A stretch of DNA of 35,352 bases from the NCBI GenBank assembly GCA_038145405.1, contig JAYQPQ010000012.1, positions 1-35,352 on the forward strand. The letters run 5' to 3'. The DNA comes from JAYQPQ01 sp038145405. Its GTDB lineage: Bacteria > Pseudomonadota > Gammaproteobacteria > Pseudomonadales > GM7GCV1. The translations under genes were made by a program, and so were the position numbers. Shown here in pieces: positions 17,806 through 26,577 of the stretch. Positions within the stretch are counted from its first letter, which is position 1; every line of letters begins with the position of its first letter. The notes under the pieces are model-generated. The model was not told the DNA's origin. It searched no databases and was given only the letters and a program-made list of their open reading frames with translations.

Positions 17806-18488
17806 CGCCGGTTATTGCCATCGACGGTCCGAGCGGCTCCGGCAAGGGCACCATCTGTCGTCTGCTGGCGGACCGGCTGGGCTGGCATTATCTGGATAGT
17901 GGAGCGCTCTACCGCATTCTGGCCTGGTATGCGGAGGAGCAGGGTGTGACTGCCGGCGATCTGGAAGCGCTCGAGCGACTGGCACATGAGCTGCATGTCG
18001 AATTTATCGGCGACGAGATCCGCTTTCGCGGCCGCAATATTGCCAACCTGATTCGCAGTGAAAGCATCGGCGACAAGGCCTCCCGACTGGCGGCTGAGCC
18101 GCGTGTGCGTAAGGCCCTTATCGACTCCCAGCGCGAGTTGGCCAGGCTGCCTGGACTGGTCGCCGACGGGCGCGATATGGGCACCGTGGTATTTCCCGAT
18201 GCACAGTTGAAAATCTACCTTACCGCAGCCCCCGAAGAGCGCGCCCAGAGGCGCCATAAGCAGTTGATAGATAAAGGGGAAAGTGTTAGTCTGCGCGCCC
18301 TCGTGAGGGACATTAGGGCACGGGATGAGCGCGATCGAACACGCTCGGTATCGCCTCTGATTCCCGCCGAGGACAGTGTACGTGTCGATTCCACCGGCAT
18401 GTCCATCGAAGCAGTATTGGACAAAGTTCTGCAGCGCTGGAATGGCGTAAAGGAGCAGGATCCAGCGGCGGCCCCAACCGCCAACTGA
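17802..18488 (+). CDS. cmk: Cytidylate kinase
   Basis: Cmk phosphorylates CMP and dCMP with ATP. Using the TTG at 17802 gives 228 residues, within one of the E. coli length. The chain opens TPVIAIDGPSGSGKGT, with the P-loop at 9-17. The CMP-binding region YLDSGALYR and the ADGRDMGTVVFPDA and RDERDRTRSVSPL motifs follow. No ATG is present near this point. TTG is supported by GAGG seven bases upstream and by the TTGA overlap with the aroA stop. An ATG 81 bases upstream lies deep inside aroA and would add an unrelated tail. Confidence 0.95.
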   Translation: MTPVIAIDGPSGSGKGTICRLLADRLGWHYLDSGALYRILAWYAEEQGVTAGDLEALERLAHELHVEFIGDEIRFRGRNIANLIRSESIGDKASRLAAEPRVRKALIDSQRELARLPGLVADGRDMGTVVFPDAQLKIYLTAAPEERAQRRHKQLIDKGESVSLRALVRDIRARDERDRTRSVSPLIPAEDSVRVDSTGMSIEAVLDKVLQRWNGVKEQDPAAAPTAN

Positions 18489-18490
18489 AG

Positions 18491-18597
18491 GTTGCACGAC
18501 GGCAGTAGCCAGAAATCTCCGTTTGTGCAACGAAATAAACAGACCCACGCAGCTGGCGGTGTGGAAGAGCGTAGAAGTACGCTAACGTCTTTTTTTT
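18491..18597 (+). promoter_or_regulatory. rpsA leader: inverted repeats and U-tract
   Basis: The 121-base gap before rpsA holds a 7-bp inverted repeat GTTGCAC/GTGCAAC (18491-18497 and 18525-18531), then a tight hairpin AGCGTA-GAAG-TACGCT (18568-18583), and eight T (18590-18597) just 12 bases before the ATG. S1 binds U-rich single strands and represses its own mRNA in E. coli, so these elements may form the autoregulatory leader (inference). The hairpin plus T-run also looks like a weak terminator. No clear promoter boxes were recognised. Confidence 0.45.
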
Positions 18598-18609
18598 ACA
18601 GGTAATTAA

Positions 18610-20276
18610 ATGAGCGAGAGCTTTGCAGAACTCTTTGAAGAGAGTTTAAAGTCTGTGGAGATGGAACCCGGTTCCATCGTCACCGGGGTTGTAATCGATA
18701 TCGATCAGGATTGGGTCACTGTACACGCCGGCCTCAAGTCCGAGGGTGTGATTCCCAAAGACCAGTTCATCGATGAAGAAGGCAAGGTCAAGGTCAACAT
18801 TGGCGACGAAGTTCAGGTTGCCCTGGAAGCGGTCGAAGACGGCTTTGGATTGACCCGCCTGTCGCGCGAAAAAGCACAGCGCACCGAAACCTGGCGCAAT
18901 CTGGAAAAAATTCAACAGTCCGACCAGGTGGTCGCTGGTCTGATTACCGGCAAGGTCAAGGGTGGCTTTACCGTGGATATCAGCGGTGTGCGTGCCTTCC
19001 TGCCGGGCTCACTGGTCGATGTCCGCCCCACGCGTGACACCGCCCACCTCGAAGGCAAGAAAATTGAATTCAAACTGATCAAACTGGATCAGAAGCGCAA
19101 TAACGTCGTGGTTTCCCGCCGCGCCGTGCTCGAAGAGATCAACAGCGACGAGCGCGAAGAGCTGCTCAACGCGCTGCAGGAGGGCGCTACCGTCAAAGGC
19201 GTGGTCAAGAACCTCACCGACTACGGTGCATTCGTCGACCTGGGCGGCATCGATGGCCTGCTGCATATCACCGACATGGCCTGGAAGCGCATCAAACATC
19301 CGTCTGAAATGGTCGAAGTCGGCCAGGAAATGGACGTCAAAGTGCTCAAGTTTGACCGCGAGCGCAACCGCGTCTCTCTGGGTCTGAAACAGCTGGGCGA
19401 CGACCCCTGGGTCAACGTTGCCGGCCGTTATCCGGAAGGCACCAAGACCAAGGCCCGCATCACCAATATCACCGACTACGGCTGCTTTGCCGAGTTGGAA
19501 GATGGCATTGAAGGCCTGGTTCACGTGTCCGAAATGGATTGGACCAACAAGAATGTGCACCCCTCCAAGGTCGTTGCCCTGGGCGACGAAGTCGAGGTGA
19601 TGGTGCTGGATATCGACACCGACCGCCGTCGCGTGTCCCTGGGTATCAAACAGTGCTACCCCAATCCCTGGGAGCAGTTCGCCGAAAAATATGCCAAGGG
19701 CGACCGCATCAAGGGCAACATCAAGTCCATCACCGACTTCGGCATCTTTGTCGGTCTGGAAGGTGGTATCGATGGCCTAGTGCACCTGTCTGACATCTCC
19801 TGGAGCGAGGAAGGTGAAGAGGCCGTGCGCGGCTTTACCAAAGGCGAAGAAGTCGAAGCCGTCATCCTGGGAGTCGATGCCGAGCGCGAGCGAATCTCGC
19901 TGGGCGTCAAGCAGCTTTCCGACGATCCGTTCAACGACTACGTCAATGCCAACGACAAGGGCAGCATAGTGACTGGCAGGATCAAGAGCGTGGATGAGAA
20001 GTCTGCCGTGGTCGAGTTGGCCAACGAGATCGAAGGCTCCCTGCGTGCTTCTGAAATCAGCCGTGACAAGGTGAGCGATGCGCGCACCGTGCTCAATGCC
20101 GGTGACGAAATTGAGGTCAAGATCATTGGTGTTGACCGCAAGAACCGCACCATTAACCTGTCCGTCAAGGCCAAGGAATTGGACGAAGAGAAGGACGCTA
20201 TCCGCGAGCTGCGCAAGCAGGAAGTGGAAGCTGCCGGCCCCTCCACCATCGGCGACCTGATCAAGGCGCAGATGGA

Positions 20277-20295
<19 letters not shown>
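18610..20295 (+). CDS. rpsA: 30S ribosomal protein S1
   Basis: S1 binds single-stranded mRNA and brings it to the 30S subunit, especially for messages with poor ribosome-binding sites. The 561 residues contain six S1 (OB-fold) repeats at about 21-87, 105-171, 192-260, 277-347, 364-434 and 451-520. The repeated phrases TDYGAFVDLGGIDGLLH, TDYGCFAELEDGIEGLVH and TDFGIFVGLEGGIDGLVH mark the middle ones. The Shine-Dalgarno is weak (AGGT), as is common for rpsA. The stop codon at 20293-20295 lies inside the segment duplicated by the assembly artefact; the coding part itself appears intact. Confidence 0.97.
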
Positions 20296-20420
<125 letters not shown>

Positions 20421-20429
<9 letters not shown>

Positions 20430-20454
20430 CGACCTGCGGGTCGCGCCCTGGTTT
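20421..20454 (+). terminator. Rho-independent terminator of rpsA
   Basis: A very GC-rich hairpin (GGGCGACC against GGTCGCGCCC, with a two-base bulge) is followed by TTTT (20452-20455) and lies between rpsA and ihfB. Read-through would allow some ihfB expression. This hairpin is probably why the assembly broke here. Confidence 0.75.
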
Positions 20455-20478
20455 TGCTCACCACGAGGCATCGATCGC

Positions 20479-20760
20479 ATGACCAAATCCGAACTGATCG
20501 AGCGCATTGCTCTGCGGCAGGATCATCTTCCGGCCAAGGACGTCGAGGCGGCGGTGAAGCTGATTCTCGAGCACATGTCCGATGAGCTGGCGGAAGGCAG
20601 TCGCATTGAGATCCGCGGGTTTGGCAGTTTTTCCCTTCACTATCGCGCCCCTCGCGTGGGCCGCAATCCGAAAACCGGCGAATCTGTCGAGTTGCCGGGC
20701 AAGCATGTGCCGCATTTCAAGCCGGGCAAGGAATTGCGCGGCAGGGTCAACGGCGACTAA
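20479..20760 (+). CDS. ihfB: Integration host factor subunit beta
   Basis: IhfB pairs with IhfA to bend DNA sharply at specific sites, shaping promoters, recombination and replication. The 93-residue protein has the HU/IHF fold with MTKSELIERIA at the start, RGFGSFSLHYR before the beta arm and the DNA-contact arm RVGRNPKTGESVELPGK. The position directly after rpsA is the standard gammaproteobacterial order and supports IhfB over HU. GAGG lies about 10 bases before the ATG. Confidence 0.96.
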   Translation: MTKSELIERIALRQDHLPAKDVEAAVKLILEHMSDELAEGSRIEIRGFGSFSLHYRAPRVGRNPKTGESVELPGKHVPHFKPGKELRGRVNGD

Positions 20761-20795
20761 TTCAGCGGTTCGCTGCGACCCTTGCCAGGCGGTTT

Positions 20796-20804
20796 TGTTA
20801 TGAT
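20796..20804 (+). promoter_or_regulatory. Possible extended -10 promoter before lapA
   Basis: TGTTATGAT matches an extended -10 element, 33 bases before lapA and after the ihfB stop. No -35 hexamer at the right distance was seen. Confidence 0.35.
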
Positions 20805-20836
20805 CCGCACTGGATCGCACAACCGGAATCCGCGCC

Positions 20837-21109
20837 ATGAAGAAACTGGCGAAATTACTCACCCTCGGCTTTTTCATCCTCTGTTTTGTGGTTGCCGTCA
20901 TTTTGGCCGGTGATAACAGCCAGACAGTGGTTTTGACATTTCTCGATCGCCCCCTTCTGGCATTGCCCTTCGCCCTTTGGCTGGTGCTCTGCTTTGCGGC
21001 AGGTGCGCTGCTGGTGCTGCTGTTGCTGGTGCCGACCCTGGGCGTTCACAAAGCCAAAATCCGTCGTCTGGAGCGCAAACTGAAAGGCCTGCCGGGTGAC
21101 GATACGTGA
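20837..21109 (+). CDS. lapA: Lipopolysaccharide assembly protein A (LapA)
   Basis: This 90-residue inner-membrane protein has two transmembrane segments (about 6-26 and 40-62) and a basic, helical C-terminal tail (AKIRRLERKLKGL). It fits LapA (YciS), which works with LapB to control LpxC turnover and LPS export. The order lapA-lapB-pyrF matches E. coli and supports the call. Its stop codon overlaps the GTG start of lapB as GTGA, so translation is probably coupled. Confidence 0.9.
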   Translation: MKKLAKLLTLGFFILCFVVAVILAGDNSQTVVLTFLDRPLLALPFALWLVLCFAAGALLVLLLLVPTLGVHKAKIRRLERKLKGLPGDDT

Positions 21110-22275
21110 ATGATTTTGCCCTCTTATTGGCGCTGACCCTGGCGGTTGCCTGCGGCTGGTGGCTGGGGCAGTGGCAAGCGCGTCGGTCAAATGCCAACCG
21201 CTCGAACAACAGCTTGCCCTCCGGTATCAATTATTTGATCGACGAGGTGCCGGATTCGGCCATCAACGCCTTTCTCAGTGCATTGGATGTGAACAGCGAT
21301 ACGCTGGAGACACATCTGGCACTGGCGTCCATTCACCGCCGACGCGGCGAAGTTGAACGCGCCATTCGCATTCACGAAAACCTGCTCAATCGCGGTGGTA
21401 TCAGTCCGGTGCAGCGACAGTATGCGCAGCTCGAACTGGCTCAGGACTATTTTCGCGCCGGCCTGTTGGATCGCGCCGAAGTGTTGCTGCAGAAACTGGT
21501 GGAGAGCTCGGATACCTATCGCGACACCGCGCTGCGCCGTCTGCTGGACATCTATCAGGACGAGGGCGAGTGGAGCAAGGCGGTGCATGTCTGCAATCTG
21601 TTGGCTGAAACGCTGCCGCCTGGGCGTCGCCACAAGATGGATCGCCTGCGTGCACACTTCTATTGCGAGCTGGCCGAGCAGGCCCGCACTAGCGGCGATT
21701 TTCTGACTGCCCGACGTGCCCTGGGCCGGGCTGAATTTTATGACGGCAAAAATTATCGGCGTCTGCTGGAAGAGTGCACGCTGGAGCTGGAGCTGGAGAA
21801 TCCGGAGCGCGCCCTGGTGCTGCTCAGTCGTCTGGCGATGCAGTCGCGCACCTATCCCGAGGGCATGCTGCCGGTGGTGCGCCGGGTGTTCGCGGTGCAG
21901 AGCAGAAATGAGGATTATCACAACTGGCTGGCCGGGCTCTACCAGCGCTTTGCCGTGCCCGAGGTGCTGATCGAACTGGCGCGCCAGAAGGCGAGCCTGT
22001 ATGGCGAAGCCCAGGCCAGTCGCTTTTTGCGCGCCGAGCTGACGCGCAACCCCAGCATTGCGGCGCTGTCTCATCTACTGCAAATTGCGCCGGAGAGTGC
22101 CGGAGAGGTCAGCCCGGTTTTACGGCGACTGCTGGGCGTCAGCAGCCCGGTCCAGGCAGCCTTTCAGTGTCAGAGCTGCGGATTTGAAGGCCGGCACTGG
22201 CATTGGCGCTGCCCGCGTTGCAAAACCTGGGATTCCCTGGTTTCCAATAAACTGACGTTTGAGGAGGTCTCTTGA
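21106..22275 (+). CDS. lapB: Lipopolysaccharide assembly protein B (LapB/YciM)
   Basis: LapB is an inner-membrane-anchored TPR protein that promotes FtsH-dependent breakdown of LpxC and so balances LPS with phospholipid. The 389 residues begin with one transmembrane helix (about 4-20), followed by tandem TPR helices at about 35-330. They end in a rubredoxin-like metal knuckle: Cys355/Cys358 in CQSCGFEG and Cys369/Cys372 in CPRCKTW. All four cysteines are present. The start is GTG at 21106; the nearby ATG at 21110 is out of frame. The stop overlaps the pyrF start as TTGA. Confidence 0.94.
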   Translation: MNDFALLLALTLAVACGWWLGQWQARRSNANRSNNSLPSGINYLIDEVPDSAINAFLSALDVNSDTLETHLALASIHRRRGEVERAIRIHENLLNRGGISPVQRQYAQLELAQDYFRAGLLDRAEVLLQKLVESSDTYRDTALRRLLDIYQDEGEWSKAVHVCNLLAETLPPGRRHKMDRLRAHFYCELAEQARTSGDFLTARRALGRAEFYDGKNYRRLLEECTLELELENPERALVLLSRLAMQSRTYPEGMLPVVRRVFAVQSRNEDYHNWLAGLYQRFAVPEVLIELARQKASLYGEAQASRFLRAELTRNPSIAALSHLLQIAPESAGEVSPVLRRLLGVSSPVQAAFQCQSCGFEGRHWHWRCPRCKTWDSLVSNKLTFEEVS

Positions 22276-22991
22276 GCCTCAAACCGGCCGCCGTTGAACC
22301 CCTGATCCTCGCCCTGGATTTTCCGTCGCTGCCACCGTTGCACGAGTTGGTTGCCCAGCTTGATCCGGACCATTGCAGGCTGAAGATCGGCAAGGAAGTC
22401 TTTACCCGGGAAGGACCGGCATTGGTGCGCGAGCTGGTCGATCGGGGTTTTGAAATCTTCCTCGACCTGAAGTTTCACGATATTCCACACACCGTGCAGC
22501 GCGCCGTCGCCGCCGCTGCCGATCTGGGCGTCTGGATGGTCAATGTGCACGCCAGTGGCGGTCGGCGGATGCTGGAAGCGGCTGCAGAAGTTCTGGCCAG
22601 CCGGTCTGCCCGCCCCCTGTTAATTGGCGTAACCGTGCTGACCAGTTTTGAGGATGCCGATCTGCGCGAAGTTGGCGTGACGGGCTCCACTGAACAGCAG
22701 GTAGAGCGACTCGCCAGTCTGGCGATGAATTGTGGTCTGGATGGCGTGGTGTGCTCTGCGCAGGAAGCCGGCTTGCTGCGTAGGCGGCTCGGCGCCCAGG
22801 CGCAGCTGATTACGCCTGGGATTCGTCCGGCCAGCGCGGCAGCCGATGATCAGCGTCGCGTCATGACCCCGTTACAAGCGCTGCAGGCAGGCGCCAACCA
22901 TCTGGTTATCGGTCGACCGGTTACGGCGGCGTCCGATCCCTTGCAGGCGCTGGCGGATATCTACCGGGAGATTGAAGAATTTGCCGACTAG
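22272..22991 (+). CDS. pyrF: Orotidine 5'-phosphate decarboxylase
   Basis: PyrF decarboxylates OMP to UMP, the last step of de novo pyrimidine nucleotide synthesis. The 239-residue TIM-barrel protein has the catalytic block DLKFHDIPHTV with Asp65, Lys67 and Asp70, the early ALDFPSL substrate-binding strand, and TPGIRPASAAADDQRR near the phosphate site. Only TTG (22272) is available as a start. It follows a strong GAGGAGGT at a short spacing of four and overlaps the lapB stop. Pyrimidine synthesis is also represented by pyrC elsewhere in the window. Confidence 0.95.
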   Translation: MSLKPAAVEPLILALDFPSLPPLHELVAQLDPDHCRLKIGKEVFTREGPALVRELVDRGFEIFLDLKFHDIPHTVQRAVAAAADLGVWMVNVHASGGRRMLEAAAEVLASRSARPLLIGVTVLTSFEDADLREVGVTGSTEQQVERLASLAMNCGLDGVVCSAQEAGLLRRRLGAQAQLITPGIRPASAAADDQRRVMTPLQALQAGANHLVIGRPVTAASDPLQALADIYREIEEFAD

Positions 22992-23041
22992 TTGAATAAT
23001 AGGGGCGGGAATAATCCCACTACGCAAAAGGAGTTGCGACC

Positions 23042-23338
23042 ATGTCCAAGTTCATTCTTGTATTGTTTCTCGTTTTCAGCAGTCTCGCTGTTGCCTCCCA
23101 GTCCTTTGCCCAGGCGATTACGCCAGCGGTCGAGGTCAGTCAGATGGTTAATATCAATACCGCCGACGCCAGCATCTTGGCGGACCGCCTCAATGGGGTT
23201 GGTTTGGCCCGGGCAGCGGCTATCGTGCGCTACCGCGAACAGCACGGTGCCTTTGGCTCGGTCGATGAGTTGACCCTGGTGGAAGGTATTGGCGCCGCTA
23301 TTCTGGCCAACAATCGGCATCTGTTGACCGTCGAGTAG
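23042..23338 (+). CDS. ComEA-family helix-hairpin-helix protein, secreted
   Basis: This 98-residue protein has a signal peptide (hydrophobic about 4-20, possible cleavage after SFAQA). It is followed by the ComEA signature VNINTADASIL, then two helix-hairpin-helix motifs around GVGLARAAAIVRYREQHG and TLVEGIGAAIL. ComEA proteins bind incoming DNA in the periplasm during natural transformation, but short family members occur in bacteria not known to be competent. AAGGAG lies 8 bases before the ATG. It is on its own after pyrF; no other competence gene is in the window. Confidence 0.88.
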   Translation: MSKFILVLFLVFSSLAVASQSFAQAITPAVEVSQMVNINTADASILADRLNGVGLARAAAIVRYREQHGAFGSVDELTLVEGIGAAILANNRHLLTVE

Positions 23339-23349
23339 CCGTCGAACTG

Positions 23350-23370
23350 GCGGCCGGCCCGGCCGGCCGC
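23350..23370. other. Perfect GC hairpin between convergent genes
   Basis: A 9-bp perfect inverted repeat (GCGGCCGGC/GCCGGCCGC, loop CCG) fills the 31-base gap between the ComEA-like gene and mltD and reaches the last base of the mltD stop codon. There is no T-run on either strand. It may slow or end transcription from both sides, but it is not a canonical terminator. Confidence 0.55.
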
Positions 23371-24896
23371 TAGTTCATCCAGATAGCCAGCTCCTGGCCC
23401 GGATAGATGGTCTCGCGCCCGTGCAGTCCGTTCCAGGTGAGCAGATCATCCACGCCGACATTGAAGCGGTTGGCGATCACCCACAGCGAGTCGCCGCTGG
23501 ATACCTGATACATGAGCGGATCCTGTCCTGCGGCCGGCACGCGAACCACCAGTTCCTGATTAGGGTAAATCGGGTTGCGACGATCGAGATTGTTCATGGC
23601 CAGTAGATCAGACAATCCCATGCCGTAACGTTCGGCAATCACCGACAGGGTATCGCCCGAGCGCACCCTGATTCGCAATAGCCCCTGCGTGGTCATGGCC
23701 ACCGTGGGCGCCGTGGCGGCGGCCACTGGAATCAGCAGGTTGTCGCCCGGGTGAATCAGGTGGCTGTGCAAATTGTTTATGCTCATCAGGACCTGCAGGT
23801 TGACGCGGTGGCGGTCAGCGATCAGGCTCAAGTTGTCGCCGTTGCGTACCTGATAGCGGGCATATTGCGCGCGCAATTGATCGGCATTGGTGGCAAGTTC
23901 GTTTTGCAGGCGCGCCCGTTCGTTCCGTGGCACCAGTAACACCGTCCCCTGCTGCGGATAGGTAATGGATTGCACGTACTGAGCGTTGAGCGCGCTCAGT
24001 TCGGCCGACATCGCCTGCAGCTTGCGCATATCCAGCTGATTTGCCACTGGCAGTGTCTCGAAATACGGTTCATCGGCCCACGCTGGCAGTTCGATCTGGT
24101 AGCGTTCCGCGTCCTTAATCAGTTGTACCACGGCGAGCAGTCGCGGCACATAGTTTCGCGTTTCCACATTCAGGTGCAGCGACCAGAAATCCGCATCGGA
24201 ACGGGTGCGCCGAATTTCATTGGCGACGTTGCCTTCACCGGTGTTGTAGGCGGCCAGCGCCAGCAGCCAATCGCCGCCAAAGCGCGATCTCAGATACTCC
24301 AGATAGTCCAGTGCCGACTGGGTTGAACCCTGCACCGACAGGCGTTCATCCACCCACCAGTTTTGTTCCAGACCCAACGCCCGCCCCGTGGAGGGCATGA
24401 ACTGCCATAGGCCGGCTGCGCCACTGCGCGATTTCGCCCGCGGATCGAAGCCGCTTTCGACAAAGGGCAGCAGGGCCAGTTCCATCGGCATGTCGCGTTC
24501 GCTGATTTGCTCGGCGATGTAATGCAGGTAGGGAGCAGAGCGATCCAGCACGATAGCGAACTCGTCCGGCTGGTTCAGGTAATAGTCGATCCAGCGTTTT
24601 ACCTGGGGTGTGTCCGACTGGATTTCCCAGTGGAACGACCGACTCATGCGCGACAGCAAGTCAGCCGGCAGCTCAGGTTCGATGGCGTTATCCGCGACGA
24701 CACTAGGCTGCGACTCTGCACTGCTGACCGCTGGTGAGGTGTCGGCCAGGAGCGGCGGGCCGCTGGTGGTCAGGGCCTGTTGCTGGTCGATGCTGCTGCA
24801 TGCGCCCAGCGACAGGCCGAGAACAAAAATCAGGCCAAGGGTGGGTCGGTGGTGGGTTCTGCTGATAGACCCACGGGGGTTGGAAGATGGAGGCAT
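23370..24896 (-). CDS. mltD: Membrane-bound lytic murein transglycosylase D (MltD), lipoprotein
   Basis: MltD cleaves the glycan strands of peptidoglycan to 1,6-anhydromuropeptides and is anchored in the outer membrane. The ATG at 24896 gives 508 residues with a lipoprotein signal (LGLSLGACSS, lipidated Cys33). The SLT domain lies at about 130-260 with catalytic Glu147 in PFVESGFDPRA, plus SGAAGLWQFMPSTG and AAYNTGEGNV. Three LysM repeats follow at about 347-390, 408-452 and 462-506. Longer upstream starts would put an arginine/proline-rich tail ahead of the signal peptide and read into gloB. AGGA sits before the chosen ATG. Seven bases separate it from gloB, as in the common gloB-mltD pair. 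Confidence 0.94.
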   Translation of the reverse strand: MPPSSNPRGSISRTHHRPTLGLIFVLGLSLGACSSIDQQQALTTSGPPLLADTSPAVSSAESQPSVVADNAIEPELPADLLSRMSRSFHWEIQSDTPQVKRWIDYYLNQPDEFAIVLDRSAPYLHYIAEQISERDMPMELALLPFVESGFDPRAKSRSGAAGLWQFMPSTGRALGLEQNWWVDERLSVQGSTQSALDYLEYLRSRFGGDWLLALAAYNTGEGNVANEIRRTRSDADFWSLHLNVETRNYVPRLLAVVQLIKDAERYQIELPAWADEPYFETLPVANQLDMRKLQAMSAELSALNAQYVQSITYPQQGTVLLVPRNERARLQNELATNADQLRAQYARYQVRNGDNLSLIADRHRVNLQVLMSINNLHSHLIHPGDNLLIPVAAATAPTVAMTTQGLLRIRVRSGDTLSVIAERYGMGLSDLLAMNNLDRRNPIYPNQELVVRVPAAGQDPLMYQVSSGDSLWVIANRFNVGVDDLLTWNGLHGRETIYPGQELAIWMN

Positions 24897-24903
24897 ACTA
24901 ATC

Positions 24904-25674
24904 CTAGAAGTGATCCTTCCACTGCCGGAGGGCAGCGAAGCAGTCGAGATCCGACCCGATCTCGCGGCCCAGATAACGGGAAACCTGGTGCTTGATGGGT
25001 TGCAGATGGGTTCGCAAAAACGGGTTGGTGCGCTTTTCCCTGGCCAACGTCGAGGGCACGGTGGGCTGCTCGCTGGCGCGCAGTTCGCGCGCTTCGGCCA
25101 GCGATTGCGGCAGGGCGTCGTTACCCGGGTCGACCTGCAGGGCAAAGCGCAGGTTAGCCAGGGTGTATTCGTGGGCACAATAAATGTGGGTGTTATCGGG
25201 CAGGCGGCTTAATTTGCCCAGCGAGTCAAACATCTGATCCGGCGTGCCCTCGAAGAGGCGCCCGCAGCCGGCGACAAAGAGGGTGTCGCCACAAAACAGA
25301 AAGGGTGCCGATCCTACCGCTGTACCAAAATAGGCGAGGTGGTTAAGGGTATGGCCGGGCAATGCCATGACCTGCAGTTGCAGTCCCGCCAGCGTTACCT
25401 GCTCGCCGCCGACCAAGGCTTCGGTAGTTTGCGGCAGACGCTCGCGCGCCGGCCCGACAACGCGCATACCGGGCCGTGCCAATTGGCTCACGCCGCCGAC
25501 ATGGTCGCGGTGATGGTGGGTGATGAGAATGCCGGTCAGGCTGGCCTGACGGGCGGCCAGGAAGGCCTCGACAGGCTGCGCATCGCCCGGATCGACCACC
25601 CAGGTTTCGCCGGCATTTTCCAACACCCAAATGTAGTTATCCGCAAAAGCGGGCAGGGGAGTGATTCTAAGCAT
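24904..25674 (-). CDS. gloB: Hydroxyacylglutathione hydrolase (glyoxalase II)
   Basis: GloB hydrolyses S-D-lactoylglutathione to lactate and glutathione, completing methylglyoxal detoxification. The 256-residue protein is a metallo-beta-lactamase-fold enzyme with the dinuclear site THHHRDH (His53, His55, Asp57, His58), the later GHTLNH and FCGDTLFVAGCGR motifs and YCAHEYTLANLRF. The C-terminal part with NPFLRT and a basic stretch fits substrate binding. It is first on the minus strand before mltD and divergent from the yafS-like gene. No Shine-Dalgarno sequence is obvious before the ATG, so a short leader or leaderless translation is possible. Confidence 0.95.
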   Translation of the reverse strand: MLRITPLPAFADNYIWVLENAGETWVVDPGDAQPVEAFLAARQASLTGILITHHHRDHVGGVSQLARPGMRVVGPARERLPQTTEALVGGEQVTLAGLQLQVMALPGHTLNHLAYFGTAVGSAPFLFCGDTLFVAGCGRLFEGTPDQMFDSLGKLSRLPDNTHIYCAHEYTLANLRFALQVDPGNDALPQSLAEARELRASEQPTVPSTLAREKRTNPFLRTHLQPIKHQVSRYLGREIGSDLDCFAALRQWKDHF

Positions 25675-25679
25675 GAGGC

Positions 25680-25708
25680 TTGGTTATCTGGGTTGGCGAC
25701 GACATAAT
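25680..25708 (+). promoter_or_regulatory. Possible promoter of yafS-like-rnhA-dnaQ
   Basis: TTGGTT (25680-25685) and CATAAT (25703-25708) are 17 bases apart in the 60-base gap between divergent gloB and the methyltransferase gene. The overlapping AT-rich core could also serve gloB in the other direction. Confidence 0.42.
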
Positions 25709-25734
25709 ATGAGCCAGGTAGGAGGATAACTGCA

Positions 25735-26577
25735 GTGAAATCCGGTTGGCAAATACTCATTGGCGCACTGTGGCATAAGCCCGTCGCCAGCCTGGACAAA
25801 GCCGCAGAATCGCTGCGTCAGTGGTTTGGCTCGCCGCTCGGCCAGGCCGTGCTGGAGCGCGAATTACCGCTGATTCGCGCCATGCGCGAGGAATGTGCCG
25901 CACTATCCAGCACCAGCCTGTGCGTTTCCGCCGCAGGGCAGCGCTGTGTCGGTGACGTCGCCAATGCGGCGCTGGCCATCAAGCTTTACCCCGGCCTGCG
26001 TGCGTTGCGTATCGATGAAGATGGCGGTGCCACCGCCATGGTCTGCCGGCTGGAAGAAATTCCGCTGCCGGACGACTCCGTGGATTTCATTCTGCTGCAC
26101 CATGCCCTGGAATTTTCTGAAAACCCGCACGATGTCTTGCGCGAAGCCGTGCGCGTGCTGGCGCCGCGCGGCAACCTGCTGGTGGTCGGCTTCAATCCCT
26201 GGTCGCTGTTCGGTATGCGTGCCGCGCTGGGAGGTATGTTCCGCCTGTCCGTGCCCTGGGCCCACCACCGCCTCAGTCGAGCCCGCCTGACCGACTGGCT
26301 GCACCTGATGTCCTGCGAGCCCGCCGGTACGGCGCGTGGTTTTTATAATCTGCCCTTGCAGAATCGCCGCCTGCGAAGTCTGCTTGGATTTTTCGAGCCG
26401 CTGGCGGCTCGGCTGGGATTGCCCGGCAACGGCTTTTTCATGATACATGCCAACAAGAATGTGTTCGGTCGCACGCGTCAGCGTCTTGCCCTGTCGCAGC
26501 GTCCGCGCCTGGTGTCTTTCCCGGTGGCTACGCCGGCAGCACGCGCTTTGCATCTGGTCAGGAAAGACGATCATTGA
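25735..26577 (+). CDS. SAM-dependent methyltransferase (YafS-like)
   Basis: This 280-residue protein has the core of a class I methyltransferase. IPLPDDSVDFILLHHALEF is the post-II acidic motif and loop, then NPHDVLREAVRVLAPRGNLLVVGFNPWSL covers motifs II-III of a Methyltransf_11-type domain. The usual glycine-rich motif I is not clear. The substrate is unknown. The neighbours gloB, rnhA and dnaQ match the yafS locus of E. coli. The start is GTG at 25735 with AGGAGG nine bases upstream. Its stop overlaps the rnhA start as TTGA. Confidence 0.8.
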   Translation: MKSGWQILIGALWHKPVASLDKAAESLRQWFGSPLGQAVLERELPLIRAMREECAALSSTSLCVSAAGQRCVGDVANAALAIKLYPGLRALRIDEDGGATAMVCRLEEIPLPDDSVDFILLHHALEFSENPHDVLREAVRVLAPRGNLLVVGFNPWSLFGMRAALGGMFRLSVPWAHHRLSRARLTDWLHLMSCEPAGTARGFYNLPLQNRRLRSLLGFFEPLAARLGLPGNGFFMIHANKNVFGRTRQRLALSQRPRLVSFPVATPAARALHLVRKDDH

